A stretch of DNA of 64,000 bases from Pelomonas sp. Root405 (GTDB lineage Bacteria; Pseudomonadota; Gammaproteobacteria; Burkholderiales; Burkholderiaceae_C): assembly GCF_001425165.1 (NCBI RefSeq), contig NZ_LMDU01000004.1:50802-114801 (forward strand). Reading direction: 5' to 3'. The notes beneath the pieces are model-generated. The model saw only the letters and a program-made list of their open reading frames with translations. It ran no database searches and had not been told where the DNA came from. Below are positions 19,237 through 28,414 of this stretch, piece by piece. The position numbers and the translations under genes are program-made. The number at the start of each line of letters is the position of its first letter. The first letter of the stretch is position 1.

Positions 19237-19932
19237 TCAGGCTTCGCGGGCGAGATGGCGGCGGATCAGCTTGGGGAAGTTGGACAGCGACGCGATCGCC
19301 ATGTAGATCGGCTGCAGGTAGTCCGCCTGATGCAACAGGCTGATGGTGGCCGCATCCAGCGCCGCCAGACGCTCCTCGTGAATCATGTAGAAGCCCACCA
19401 ACTGGCCATGCGAGCCGTCGGGCCGCTGCACGTCCAGCACGAAGGACTCCAGCAGTTCTTGCGCCACCAGCGTCTCGATGAACGCCGGCGTGGCCTGCAG
19501 GCCTTCATGCAGCGTATGCAGCACCGAGTTGGCGTTCTCGGTGAAATCGGTCGTGCCGCCGTGAGGCAGGAACACGGCCTCGCCCTCGGCACCGTGGCTG
19601 ATGCGCTTGCTGGACATGTCGACCATCATGCGCAGTTCCTCATCGGCCACACCGATGGAAAACGGCATGCGCTGCACCGACAGCGGCACGTAGTCGGCGT
19701 CCCAGCCGTCTTCTGTCAGGAAGAGGTTCTCGCCCTCCTGGAGGCCGAACAGCACGGTCGGCAGGAAGCCGCCCTTGCCATCGGGCTGGAAGACGATGGG
19801 GTAATGCGCTTGAAGCTTGCGGAACTCGTCGGGCGTGGCGGGGGCCGACATGAAATCGTCGCCCCACTTCGCGCCGCGCTGAGTGACGATGCGCAGGTCC
19901 TTGTGCTGGATGTTGTTGAGCAGTTGCAGCAT
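19237..19932 (-). CDS. SapC family protein
   Basis: 231 residues from the ATG at 19932 (MLQLLNNIQHKDL); longer in-frame sequence to 20262 is antisense to the halogenase and was rejected. The protein is a SapC-family member (PF07277), named after a Campylobacter S-layer export gene. Landmarks include FPTVLFGLQEGENLF-like sequence, WDADYVPLSVQRMPF, LVGFYMIHEERLAAL and a C-terminal ASLSNFPKLIRRHL. No signal peptide or membrane segment is seen, so it is probably cytoplasmic. It recurs with TonB receptors and halogenases in alpha-, beta- and gammaproteobacteria, but its role is not established. Confidence 0.88.
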   Translation of the reverse strand: MLQLLNNIQHKDLRIVTQRGAKWGDDFMSAPATPDEFRKLQAHYPIVFQPDGKGGFLPTVLFGLQEGENLFLTEDGWDADYVPLSVQRMPFSIGVADEELRMMVDMSSKRISHGAEGEAVFLPHGGTTDFTENANSVLHTLHEGLQATPAFIETLVAQELLESFVLDVQRPDGSHGQLVGFYMIHEERLAALDAATISLLHQADYLQPIYMAIASLSNFPKLIRRHLAREA

Positions 19933-19946
19933 GGGTTGGCTCTGGG

Positions 19947-21515
19947 TCAGGCGGCAGGCGGCATGCCGTGCTCGCGGATGTGTTGGATGAGGTTGCGGTG
20001 GCGGGGCAAGGCGCTCAGCAACCGTCGGGTGATTGTCGCCACGTCTTTCAGGCCGGCGTCGGCTGCAGCACGTTGGTCGGCACGAAGGGCCCGCAGCACG
20101 GGCTTGAACCGCATGCCGTACAGCACGTACTGATAGCTCGCCGCCGGGAAGACCTCCTCGTTGCGATAGAAGTCGTTGCGCGACGGCGCACGGTGGGCCC
20201 AGAGCTGCAGCAGTTCGCGCAACGACTCGGGCTGCGTCGCAGCGTTGCGGTGCTCGCGCCAATAGTCGGCATCATCACGTCGGCTGAGCGCGTAGTGAAG
20301 TTTCAGGAATTCGATGATGCGAGACCAGCGGTACGCGAAAGCCTCGTTGAAGCGCTTGGCCACAAGGTCCATGTCGGCCCGGTTGGCGGGCATCTCGTCG
20401 CGGATCATCGCTGCCGACAGCTCGACCAGCGCCAGCGCGGACGCCTCCAGCGGCTCGATGAAGCCGGCCGACAGCCCGACAGCGACGCAGTTGCGGTGCC
20501 AGAAATGCTCGCGGTACCCCGGGCTGAAGCGAAGGCGACGCGGCGAGACGTCCGCATGCGCCAGCCCGCTGCGCTGGAGGTAGGCCAGCAACGCCCGCTC
20601 CGCAGCAGCGTCGTCGGTGTGGCCGCTGGAATAGACCAGACCGATGCCACGGCGCGTGGGCAGGCCGATATCCCACGTCCAGCCCTCGGCATGGGCCGTG
20701 GAGATGGTGGCCGATGCCAACGGCGCCTGAGCGTCAGCATGCGGCACCTGCACGGCCAGCGCGCTGTCGTTGAAGAGGACGCCTTCTTCGGAACGAAAAG
20801 CGACGCCGTAGTGCTGGCCCAGCAACAGGCTGGCCAGACCCGAGCAGTCGACGAAGAGATCGCCTTCAATGTCGCCGTGCTCGCGGGTTGCCAGTGCCGC
20901 GATGTCACCGTTCTCCTGTGAGCGCACGGCGGTGAAGTGGTCCACCACGTGGCGGACGCCGAGCACCGTCGTCGCATGCCGGCGCAGCAGGTGGCCCAGC
21001 TTGACGGCGTCGAAGTGATAGCCGTAGTTCATGACGCCACCGAAGTCCGGCGTCGTCGTCTGCTTGGGTGCGAGGCGCGCATCGCAGACATGCGGCTGGG
21101 CACCCACGCTCTCGGCAAACGCCTGCTCACTGCCAGCTTGCAGCCAGGCGCCGGCCAGGTCGACCTGGCCATGGCCGTGGCCGTGTGGCAGCGTGAAGGG
21201 GTGGTAGTAGCGATCACCCTCACCGCCGTGCAACCAGCCGTCAAAACATGACCCCTGCTTGAACGCGGCGTCGCATTCGCGGATCAGGTCGACCTCGCGA
21301 AGACCGATGCGATGCAGCGTCGCGCGCATCGTCGGCCAGGTGCCCTCGCCGACGCCGATGGACGGCACGTCGGGCGATTCGATCAACGTGATCTCAAGCG
21401 CGTCAGGCGCAGTGCCGCCCAGTTCAGCGGCCAGCGTCGCTGCAGTCAGCCAGCCGGCAGAACCGCCTCCCAGCACCACGATGCGTCGAACGGCTGTCGT
21501 CAACTCGGAGTTCAT
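19947..21515 (-). CDS. Flavin-dependent (tryptophan-type) halogenase
   Basis: 522 residues from the ATG at 21515, which gives the standard N-terminus with the FAD motif LGGGSAGWLTAATLAAELGG. It has GEGTWP (56-61), catalytic lysine K86 (AAFKQGSCFDGW), and GFIEPLEASALALVE near the flavin. The WxWxIP signature is altered to W279-T-W-D-I-G284, with Gly replacing Pro. Length is normal for a stand-alone halogenase. Proteins of this branch sit in receptor/SapC/cupin loci and do not belong to antibiotic clusters; those tested elsewhere halogenate small indoles, but natural substrates are unknown. It is separated from the receptor by 158 bp containing two hairpins, and is followed by sapC after 14 bp. 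Confidence 0.9.
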   Translation of the reverse strand: MNSELTTAVRRIVVLGGGSAGWLTAATLAAELGGTAPDALEITLIESPDVPSIGVGEGTWPTMRATLHRIGLREVDLIRECDAAFKQGSCFDGWLHGGEGDRYYHPFTLPHGHGHGQVDLAGAWLQAGSEQAFAESVGAQPHVCDARLAPKQTTTPDFGGVMNYGYHFDAVKLGHLLRRHATTVLGVRHVVDHFTAVRSQENGDIAALATREHGDIEGDLFVDCSGLASLLLGQHYGVAFRSEEGVLFNDSALAVQVPHADAQAPLASATISTAHAEGWTWDIGLPTRRGIGLVYSSGHTDDAAAERALLAYLQRSGLAHADVSPRRLRFSPGYREHFWHRNCVAVGLSAGFIEPLEASALALVELSAAMIRDEMPANRADMDLVAKRFNEAFAYRWSRIIEFLKLHYALSRRDDADYWREHRNAATQPESLRELLQLWAHRAPSRNDFYRNEEVFPAASYQYVLYGMRFKPVLRALRADQRAAADAGLKDVATITRRLLSALPRHRNLIQHIREHGMPPAA

Positions 21516-21580
21516 TCCGGAAAAGTATGGGCCGTGCGGATGCGGGACCGCGCAACCCAGGGAATTCTGCAAAGAAATTT

Positions 21581-21614
21581 GGCCGGGGCGGGCGTTTGCG
21601 CGCCCGCCCCGGCC
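21581..21614 (-). other. Strong GC hairpin between receptor and halogenase
   Basis: A perfect 14-bp stem (21581-21594 with 21601-21614) with a 6-nt loop. On the minus strand it follows the receptor stop by 59 bp and is followed by AAATTTCTTT, not a clean U-run. It could attenuate transcription into the halogenase genes or protect the receptor mRNA 3' end. Confidence 0.6.
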
Positions 21615-21633
21615 AACATGAACCGCTAGGCGG

Positions 21634-21650
21634 ACCGCCTGAAAGGCGGT
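21634..21650 (-). other. Small hairpin downstream of receptor gene
   Basis: A 7-bp perfect stem, ACCGCCT pairing with AGGCGGT, with a 3-nt loop. It begins 23 bp beyond the receptor stop and precedes the larger hairpin at 21581-21614. Confidence 0.5.
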
Positions 21651-21673
21651 TGCCGAGCGGTGGTGCTCATCGC

Positions 21674-24600
21674 TCAGAAGCGATAGCGAGCACCGATCAG
21701 GTAGCGACGGCCGGTCTGCATTGCTGACACCACCTGGTCTTTCGTGCGACCGTGCTGGCGGATATAGCCATCGTTCAGATTCAGCAGGTCGGCCTGCAGC
21801 GTCAGGTTCTTGCCGATCTTGAAGCCGATGGAGGCATCCACCTGGCCATACGCTTCGGTGTAAACCGGGTTGTTACCGCCGCCATCGCTACGGCGTGCAA
21901 GGAACTCATCACGCCAGTTGTAGGCAGCGCGAATCGACCACACGTCGTTTTCGTAGAAGCCCACCAAGTTCGCGGAATCGCTGATGCCGAGCAATGGAGA
22001 TTGCTGCGCATTGCTGTCCGTGTTGTTGTTGAACTTCAGGCCACTCTTCACCATGGTGTAGTTGCCCGAAACACCGAAGCCACTGTTGCCGAACATGTGC
22101 TGGAAGTTGAATTCCAGGCCCTTGATGTTGTCGCCGGCGGCGTTGGCGAAGCTGGTGATGTTGAACTGCAGCGGCTGTGTACCCGGAACCGAGCCAAGGA
22201 TGTTGCCCTGGACCAAAGCGGCATTCGTGACCGTGACACCGGGCTGGCCGGCGTAGTTGTCGAAAATGAACTTCCGGATCAGGTCCGGCCTGTCGGCCGG
22301 AATGCCGGAGGCCAGTGCAGCTTGGTGATACGTGCCGCTTGCCGGCTGGTTCAAGCCCGTGAAAGTCTGCTGAACGACAGTCGAGGTAATGAAGTCGCTC
22401 ACCTTCTTGTAGAAGGCACCGAGCGCCAGATAAGACGACTTGGCGTAGTAGTACTCAGCCGAAAGATCCAGATTCTTGGACTTCAGCGGCTTCAAAGCCG
22501 GATCGCCAGCCGAACCAGACCCCGGGACGTTATAGCGAGCCGAGTCGGCGTTCAGCGCCGTGCCGCCGAGCATCTGGTCGAAGCCAGGTCGACCGATGTT
22601 CACACCGTAGCTTGCACGCACCTTGAGGTTGTCGGCCAGATCAGCATCCCAGTCGATGCTCGGGAGCCAATACGAGTACTTGCCCGACTTGGTTCCGAAG
22701 GTGCTGGTGCCACCCGTCAGCCTCACTTCATTTTGGGCATACCAATCTGTGCCGGTGTAGGCAGTGACTTGAGAGGACGATTCGACCTTGGTACTTTCGT
22801 ACCGCATGCCAACCGACAGGTTCATCGGAATGGCCGTGTCGAAGGAGTGATCCCACTGTCCGTATGCCGATGTGGACTTTTCCGTCGTCCGCCAGTCGCT
22901 GGCACCAGGTTGGCTGAAGTCGGTCGGGGCCGCGAAATAGGCTTCAGCGACGGCCTGCGACATCGGCACATTACCCGTGCTCGACGAGCCGAACTGCATC
23001 GCATTGGCGACCGCCTGCTTGCGCTGAGCCTCGAAATCCTGCGCAAAGAACGTCGGGAACAGACGCGGATCGTCGTGACCCGGGATGCGGTTAAACAAGC
23101 TGCCCAGACCATACTGACCCACGGCCAGGTTCTTGAACCCGCCCGCAGGGCCGATGCCGCTCCAGTCGCCGTGGAAATTGTTGGCGCTGGCGGCGCGGTT
23201 TTTGAGCTTGGTGAAACCCAGGCCGACAATCAGCTTGTCGTCGGTGCCCAGGCGATAGGTTCCGCGCAGTTGACCTTGGTCGACGGTTTGATCAGACAGG
23301 TTGTTGTAGAACTGCGAACCCGTCACATTCGTCTTGGCAGGGTCGTAGACCATGCCCTTCGACTCCATGATCGGCAGGTCTTTGTCGTAGTAGGCGGTCG
23401 TATTGCCTTGGGTGAACAGCGCCAGCGACATGGTCGCGTAAGTGCCGTACGGGCTGTCCGGAGTGGTCTTGGACTTGGATGAGTGCACATCCAGATCGAA
23501 GCTCAGGGCGTCGTTGACCTTCCAGGCCGCATTGAAGCCGGTGGAGTTCAGCTTGGTCTTCTGAGCGAACTGGCCGGCGTTCAAGCTGTAGTCGTGCGTG
23601 CCGTCCCAGGTGGCGGTCTGGATGATGGGGGTTGCGACCGGGCCCGATGTGAACGTATTTGGCGGAGCGCCGTTCAGAGCGCCAGAGAACGACGGGCCGA
23701 ACCAGGCCGAGTTCTCGAGGTTCTTCGACTTGACGGTATTGACAGCCATCGTGTGATCGACTGTGAACTTCAGGTCCTTCGTCGGCGCGAACTGCAACAC
23801 CGCCTGGCCGTTCAGGCGCTCACGATCCAGAGCGGTCACCGAATAACGCATGTCATTGGTGTGCGTGTAGAAGCCGCTAGTTGGGAAGTTCTTCAGGTTG
23901 CTCGCCGGCACGCCCGCGAAAGCGCCACCAGTGGCGTTGTATGCCTCAGAAAGCCAGCCGTTCTGGGTGTACGCGTTGTTGGAGCCCGAGCTGCGCTTGG
24001 AGTAGCTACCGCTGATCGCGATGCCGAGCGTCCGGTTGCCGAAGGTGTCGCTGTAGATGCCGGAGATTTCGGGCGTGGCCTTGTCGCCCTTGATCTCGTC
24101 GGGCAGGCGGGAGACGGACCCGTCGTAGTTGGCCTTGATGCCGATGCTGGCGACGCGCTCGCGCATGTCGAGCGGACGAGCCGTCTTGACATTGATCGTG
24201 GCACCGATGCCGCCCGTGGGCGATTCGGCGCGCGCGGTCTTGTAGACCTCAAGAGCCGAGATCGAATCCGACGAGAGATTCGCGAAGTCGAACGCTCGGG
24301 AGCCGCTGGCGCCGTTGTTCAACTGGTTGATGACCGACGTGGGCATCTGGCGGCCATTCAGCAGCACCATGTTGAAGTCAGGGCCGACACCGCGAACGGT
24401 GACGCGCGAACCTTCGCCGCTGGCGTTGCGGTCGATCGACACACCGGCGATGCGCTGCATCGATTCGGCGAGGTTGGTGTCGGGAAACTTGCCGATGTCT
24501 TCAGCAACGATGCCGTCAACCAAGCCGCGCGATTCGCGCTTCAACGTGACAGCGCTGTCAAGTGCCCTGCGGATGCCCGTGACGACAACAGTCTCCAGCG

Positions 24601-24751
24601 ATGTCGCCGCAGCAGTCGTTGAACCGGCTTCCTGCGCCTGCACAGCGGCCGTGCCAGTGAGCAGTGCGATCGTCGACGCCCAAGCGACCGGATGGAGTCG
24701 GCCAGGCGTGCGTGCCCTGTGACGCGCGGTGGAAATCTGGGAATGCTTCAT
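21674..24751 (-). CDS. TonB-dependent outer-membrane receptor (Caulobacter-type)
   Basis: 1025 residues. A long signal peptide (about 1-40, ending AAVQAQ) is followed by a TonB-box-like SLETVVVTGIR (about 51-61). Then come a plug domain (AEDIGKFPDTNLAESMQRIAGVSI, RVTVRGVGPDFNMVLLNGRQ) and a 22-strand barrel ending in the terminal phenylalanine of YLIGARYRF. The sequence is of the large Caulobacter-type receptor family (TIGR01782), many members of which take up plant-derived oligosaccharides by TonB energy. The ATG at 24751 has a good AAGGAG site 5 bp upstream. It is the first gene of the receptor-halogenase-SapC-cupin-halogenase run. A LacI-type operator 71-84 bp before the start suggests induction by a sugar. 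The ligand is unknown. Confidence 0.93.
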   Translation of the reverse strand: MKHSQISTARHRARTPGRLHPVAWASTIALLTGTAAVQAQEAGSTTAAATSLETVVVTGIRRALDSAVTLKRESRGLVDGIVAEDIGKFPDTNLAESMQRIAGVSIDRNASGEGSRVTVRGVGPDFNMVLLNGRQMPTSVINQLNNGASGSRAFDFANLSSDSISALEVYKTARAESPTGGIGATINVKTARPLDMRERVASIGIKANYDGSVSRLPDEIKGDKATPEISGIYSDTFGNRTLGIAISGSYSKRSSGSNNAYTQNGWLSEAYNATGGAFAGVPASNLKNFPTSGFYTHTNDMRYSVTALDRERLNGQAVLQFAPTKDLKFTVDHTMAVNTVKSKNLENSAWFGPSFSGALNGAPPNTFTSGPVATPIIQTATWDGTHDYSLNAGQFAQKTKLNSTGFNAAWKVNDALSFDLDVHSSKSKTTPDSPYGTYATMSLALFTQGNTTAYYDKDLPIMESKGMVYDPAKTNVTGSQFYNNLSDQTVDQGQLRGTYRLGTDDKLIVGLGFTKLKNRAASANNFHGDWSGIGPAGGFKNLAVGQYGLGSLFNRIPGHDDPRLFPTFFAQDFEAQRKQAVANAMQFGSSSTGNVPMSQAVAEAYFAAPTDFSQPGASDWRTTEKSTSAYGQWDHSFDTAIPMNLSVGMRYESTKVESSSQVTAYTGTDWYAQNEVRLTGGTSTFGTKSGKYSYWLPSIDWDADLADNLKVRASYGVNIGRPGFDQMLGGTALNADSARYNVPGSGSAGDPALKPLKSKNLDLSAEYYYAKSSYLALGAFYKKVSDFITSTVVQQTFTGLNQPASGTYHQAALASGIPADRPDLIRKFIFDNYAGQPGVTVTNAALVQGNILGSVPGTQPLQFNITSFANAAGDNIKGLEFNFQHMFGNSGFGVSGNYTMVKSGLKFNNNTDSNAQQSPLLGISDSANLVGFYENDVWSIRAAYNWRDEFLARRSDGGGNNPVYTEAYGQVDASIGFKIGKNLTLQADLLNLNDGYIRQHGRTKDQVVSAMQTGRRYLIGARYRF

Positions 24752-24821
24752 TTGTCTCCTTACTTGCTCTGACGGCTCTGTTCGAGCCGAGTGACGAACT
24801 TTTATGGTGGGGTTGCCGCAA

Positions 24822-24835
24822 TGTTAGCGATACCA
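24822..24835. promoter_or_regulatory. LacI-family-type operator upstream of receptor
   Basis: TGTTAGCGATACCA fits the family pattern TGNTANCGNTANCA at all ten fixed positions, with the central CG contacted by LacI-type repressors. It lies 71-84 bp before the receptor start, where a bound repressor could block transcription. No LacI-family gene is in the window. Confidence 0.5.
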
Positions 24836-25009
24836 ACTTGTTCTAAAAACCACCCCACAACATCGACCTAACTGTATTTTTCGACGGGCGCCTTTTGATC
24901 TAGGGTTTACGCCCGCAAGCTGTGACATTTGCGCAACCGCCACAACTAGGCGCCCAGCCCTGTAGAACCGTCGGCGCAGCCCTCCACCGGCCGAGCCATA
25001 CGACGCCAC

Positions 25010-25023
25010 TGGTAGCGGTCTCA
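25010..25023. promoter_or_regulatory. Second, imperfect LacI-type operator
   Basis: TGGTAGCGGTCTCA matches TGNTANCGNTANCA with one mismatch. Its centre is 188 bp from the first site, close to a whole number of helical turns, so looping between two sites is conceivable. Confidence 0.3.
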
Positions 25024-25066
25024 CAAACGTTGCTTTCGGTCGAAAAATCGGCGCCAAACCGAAATT

Positions 25067-25078
25067 GACAACGTTGTC
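25067..25078. promoter_or_regulatory. Perfect 12-bp palindrome GACAACGTTGTC
   Basis: A perfect dyad with a central CG, the form of several LacI-family operators, 56 bp centre-to-centre from the preceding site. It could serve a different repressor than the TGNTANCGNTANCA sites, and could act on either neighbour. Confidence 0.35.
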
Positions 25079-25538
25079 TATGTTAAGCGATTCGGCGTTT
25101 AGATTCAACACTTAGTCCTCTGTGGTTTTCCCGCACACGGTGCGGTGCGCACCAACAACGCTTCGCCACTGGCGCTCGTGGTGCGCGCAGCTGAAAGGCT
25201 TCGGACAGAGTGGCCGCTCCCGGCGGCCCACTGAACCGCGCAGCGGATCCGCACGTGCGATAGCCTTGCTGCAGCGTTGCGTAGAAACAAACGTCTCGTG
25301 TCGGCCGAGGGACCCACACGGCGACCTTCACGTGCCGCGTCCGTACTTCCGAAGGAGCCACGCGACCGCTGCCGAGACGCCCGCGACGCGCGCCTTCGTA
25401 CAAGGACCAGCCACGGATTCCATATCAAGAAAGCCCGCGCGCCTCCCCGCTTGCTCCCCCGCCTCACAGACGAATTGCCGCTGCACGCACGGCCCAGCGG
25501 TGAGGCGTCTCCAGGAAGAAACTGCTAGAGTCACATTC

Positions 25539-25555
25539 AGGTAACTTGGTTACCT
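25539..25555. promoter_or_regulatory. Inverted repeat upstream of ppc
   Basis: AGGTAAC and GTTACCT are separated by TTG, followed by TTTTCT on the plus strand, 35 bp before the ppc start. It could be an operator in the ppc promoter or leader, or a weak terminator or attenuator. Confidence 0.4.
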
Positions 25556-25589
25556 TTTCTGCCAGTGCATCTTTCTCGGACGCCCCGCC

Positions 25590-28388
25590 ATGCCCTCACG
25601 AGCCGCCCCCGCCCGCCCCGAATTCGACAAGAAGGGCGACAAGAACGAGCCCCTGCTCGCCGACATCCGGCTGCTGGGACGCATTCTTGGCGACGTCATC
25701 CGCGAGCAAGAGGGCCGCACGGCTTACGAATTGGTCGAGCGCATCCGGCAGCTGTCGGTGGCCTACCGTCACAAACACGACAAGGAAGCAGGCAAACGCT
25801 TCGACAAGCTGTTGAAAGGTCTGTCGGGCGAGCAAGCGGTCAGCGTCATCCGCGCTTTCAGCTACTTCTCGCACCTGGCCAACATCGCCGAAGACCGCCA
25901 TCACATCCGCCGCCGCGATGTGCACGAGCGCGCCGGCAGCTTGCAGCCCGGATCGCTCGCCTATTGCCTGGAGCACCTGCATCAGGCCGGCATCCGCCCG
26001 ACGGAGATTGCCGAAGTCCTGCAGCGGGGCTTCATTTCGCCAGTGCTGACGGCTCACCCGACCGAAGTGCAACGCAAGAGCATCTTGGACGCCGAGCGCG
26101 CCGTCGCCGGCCTGCTAGAAGCGCGGGACCGCGCCAACACGGAGCGTGAGCTGCGAGACACCGAAGCCCTGCTGCGCGCCCGCATCACCCAGCTCTGGCA
26201 GACGCGCATGCTGCGCTACTCCAAGCTGACGGTGGCCGACGAGATCGAGAACGCGCTGTCCTACTACCAGTCAACCTTCCTGCGCCAGATTCCCAAGCTG
26301 TACGCCGAGCTGGAGGAGCACCTGCCCGGCGAGACGCTGCCGAGCTTCCTGCGCATGGGCCACTGGATCGGTGGCGACCGCGACGGCAATCCCAATGTCG
26401 GTGCCGCCACGCTGAAGCGCGCGATGCAGCGCCAGAGCGAAGTGGCGCTGCGCCACTACCTCACCGAACTGCACGAACTGGGCGCCGAGCTCTCCATCTC
26501 GCTGCGCCTGACCGGGGTGTCGCCGGCCATGCAGGCCCTGGCCGAGCGCAGCCCCGACCAGAACGCACACCGACTCGACGAGCCCTACCGCCGCGCGCTG
26601 ACCGGCATGTACGCGCGCTTGGCCGCCACGCTGCATGCGCTGACCGGCACCGAGGCGCTGCGCCACGCCATCGCGCCCCAGGACCCCTACGGCTCACCCG
26701 ACGATCTGCTGACCGACCTGCGCACCATCGAGGCATCTTTGAAGAGCCATCACGCCGAGGCCTTGATCGCGCCGCGCCTGAGCCCGCTGATTCGCGCGGT
26801 GCAGGTTTTTGGCTTCCACCTTGCGACGCTGGACCTGCGCCAGAGCAGCGACCAGCACGAACTGGTGCTGGCCGAACTGCTGGCCACCGCGCGCATCGAG
26901 GCCGACTACTCGGCGCTCGACGAAGCCGCCAAGCGCACGCTGCTGCTGAAGCTGCTCAACGATGCCCGCCCGCTGCGCGTCATTGGCGCCAGCTACACCG
27001 ACAAGACGCTCTTCGAACTCGCCACCTTCGAGGCCGCCCGCGAGGCGCTGGCCCGCTTCGGCCGCGAGGCCCTGCGCCACTACATCATTTCGCACACCGA
27101 GTCGGTGAGCGACCTGCTCGAAGTCGCCCTGCTGCTGAAGGAGACCGGCCTGCTCCGCGGCGTGCTGTCCGAGTACGCAGTCAGCGACCTCATCATCGTG
27201 CCGCTGTTCGAGACCATCGGCGACCTGCGCGTCGCGCCGGACATCATGCGCGAGTTCTACGCCCTGCCCGGCGTGCGCGGCCTCATCGACCGCAGCGGCG
27301 GCGAGCAGGACATCATGCTGGGCTACTCGGACAGCAACAAGGACGGTGGCATGTTCACGTCGTCCTGGGAGCTGTACCGCGCCGAGATCGCGCTGGTCGA
27401 GCTGTTCGATGAACTCAAGCGCGTCGGCCCCATCACGCTGCGCCTTTTCCACGGCCGCGGCGGCACGGTCGGCCGCGGCGGCGGCCCCAGCTACCAGGCC
27501 ATCCTGGCCCAGCCCCCGGGCACCGTGAACGGCCAGATCCGCCTGACCGAGCAAGGCGAGGTCATCGCCTCCAAGTACGCCCACCCCGAGATCGGCCGGC
27601 GCAACCTGGAGACACTGGTGGCCGCCACGCTGGAAGCCACCCTGCTGCACCCGACCCAGAGCGCGCCCAGGGGCTTCCTGCAGGCCGCACAGGCGCTTTC
27701 CGACGCCAGCTTCAAGGCCTACCGCGGCCTGGTCTACGGCACGCCCGGCTTTGCCGACTACTTCTTCGCGTCCACGCCCATCCGCGAGATTGCCGAGCTC
27801 AACATCGGCTCACGCCCGGCCTCACGCAAAGCCACTCGCGCCATCGAAGACCTGCGCGCCATCCCCTGGGGCTTCTCCTGGGGCCAGGCCCGCGTGGCGC
27901 TGCCAGGTTGGTGCGGCTTCGGCTCGGGCGTCGAGGCCTTCCTCGGCGAGGAGCCGGCCCAGCGCGCCAAGAACCTGGCCCTGCTCAAGCGCATGCTCAA
28001 GGGCTGGCCCTTCTTCCGCGCCGTGCTGAGCAACCTCGACATGGTGCTGGCCAAGACCGACCTGGCCCTGGCCGAGCGCTATGTCGAGCTGGTCGAAGAC
28101 AAGAAGCTCGGCAAGCGCATCTTCACGGCCATCAGCGCCGAGTTCGAGCGCACGCAAGCCGCGCTGAGCCTCATCACCGGCGACGACAAGCGCCTGGCGG
28201 CTAACCCGTCGCTGGCCCGCTCCATCGAGCACCGCTTCCCCTACATCGACCCGCTCAACCACCTGCAGGTCGAGCTGATGAGGCGCTATCGCCGCATCTC
28301 GGCGGACGACCCGGCGATGGAGCGCGTGCAGCGCGGCATCCACCTGTCCATCAACGGTATTGCGGCCGGCCTGCGCAACACCGGCTGA
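25590..28388 (+). CDS. ppc: Phosphoenolpyruvate carboxylase
   Basis: 932 residues, normal for the bacterial enzyme. It carboxylates phosphoenolpyruvate with bicarbonate to oxaloacetate, replenishing the TCA cycle. Signature 1 with the catalytic histidine ([16 protein letters not shown]) and signature 2 ([11 protein letters not shown]) are present. The glycine-rich loop ([14 protein letters not shown]) is intact, and the C-terminus ends [13 protein letters not shown] as expected. The ATG at 25590 gives [12 protein letters not shown], after which family similarity begins at LLADIRLLG. In many Burkholderiales ppc lies next to hemC; here the halogenase locus separates them. Confidence 0.98.
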   Translation: MPSRAAPARPEFDKKGDKNEPLLADIRLLGRILGDVIREQEGRTAYELVERIRQLSVAYRHKHDKEAGKRFDKLLKGLSGEQAVSVIRAFSYFSHLANIAEDRHHIRRRDVHERAGSLQPGSLAYCLEHLHQAGIRPTEIAEVLQRGFISPVLTAHPTEVQRKSILDAERAVAGLLEARDRANTERELRDTEALLRARITQLWQTRMLRYSKLTVADEIENALSYYQSTFLRQIPKLYAELEEHLPGETLPSFLRMGHWIGGDRDGNPNVGAATLKRAMQRQSEVALRHYLTELHELGAELSISLRLTGVSPAMQALAERSPDQNAHRLDEPYRRALTGMYARLAATLHALTGTEALRHAIAPQDPYGSPDDLLTDLRTIEASLKSHHAEALIAPRLSPLIRAVQVFGFHLATLDLRQSSDQHELVLAELLATARIEADYSALDEAAKRTLLLKLLNDARPLRVIGASYTDKTLFELATFEAAREALARFGREALRHYIISHTESVSDLLEVALLLKETGLLRGVLSEYAVSDLIIVPLFETIGDLRVAPDIMREFYALPGVRGLIDRSGGEQDIMLGYSDSNKDGGMFTSSWELYRAEIALVELFDELKRVGPITLRLFHGRGGTVGRGGGPSYQAILAQPPGTVNGQIRLTEQGEVIASKYAHPEIGRRNLETLVAATLEATLLHPTQSAPRGFLQAAQALSDASFKAYRGLVYGTPGFADYFFASTPIREIAELNIGSRPASRKATRAIEDLRAIPWGFSWGQARVALPGWCGFGSGVEAFLGEEPAQRAKNLALLKRMLKGWPFFRAVLSNLDMVLAKTDLALAERYVELVEDKKLGKRIFTAISAEFERTQAALSLITGDDKRLAANPSLARSIEHRFPYIDPLNHLQVELMRRYRRISADDPAMERVQRGIHLSINGIAAGLRNTG

Positions 28389-28414
28389 CCGCGTCATCCC
28401 TTGCTGAAGGCGCC

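Larger units (their letters stand above)
24752..25589. promoter_or_regulatory. 838-bp divergent intergenic region, receptor locus / ppc
   Basis: This is the only gap over 300 bp in the window. It holds three LacI-type dyads near the receptor side, listed separately, and a dyad just before ppc. Several open frames cross it on both strands, but none has a ribosome site, recognisable domain or conserved-looking start, so I see no gene. Locally it is richer in A and T near the receptor than the flanking coding DNA. Confidence 0.6.

Noticed and set aside
15998..20133. Plus-strand open frames antisense to the halogenase fusion, cupin and SapC genes
   Set aside because: The minus-strand genes show clear family motifs, so these are shadows.
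21581..21614. Canonical intrinsic terminator after the receptor gene
   Set aside because: The stem is strong, but the following bases on the minus strand are AAATTTCTTT rather than a U-run, so it is reported as a hairpin only.
25105..25544. Overlapping 120-140-codon frames on both strands upstream of ppc
   Set aside because: No ribosome site and arginine/proline/serine-rich low-information sequence; treated as non-coding.
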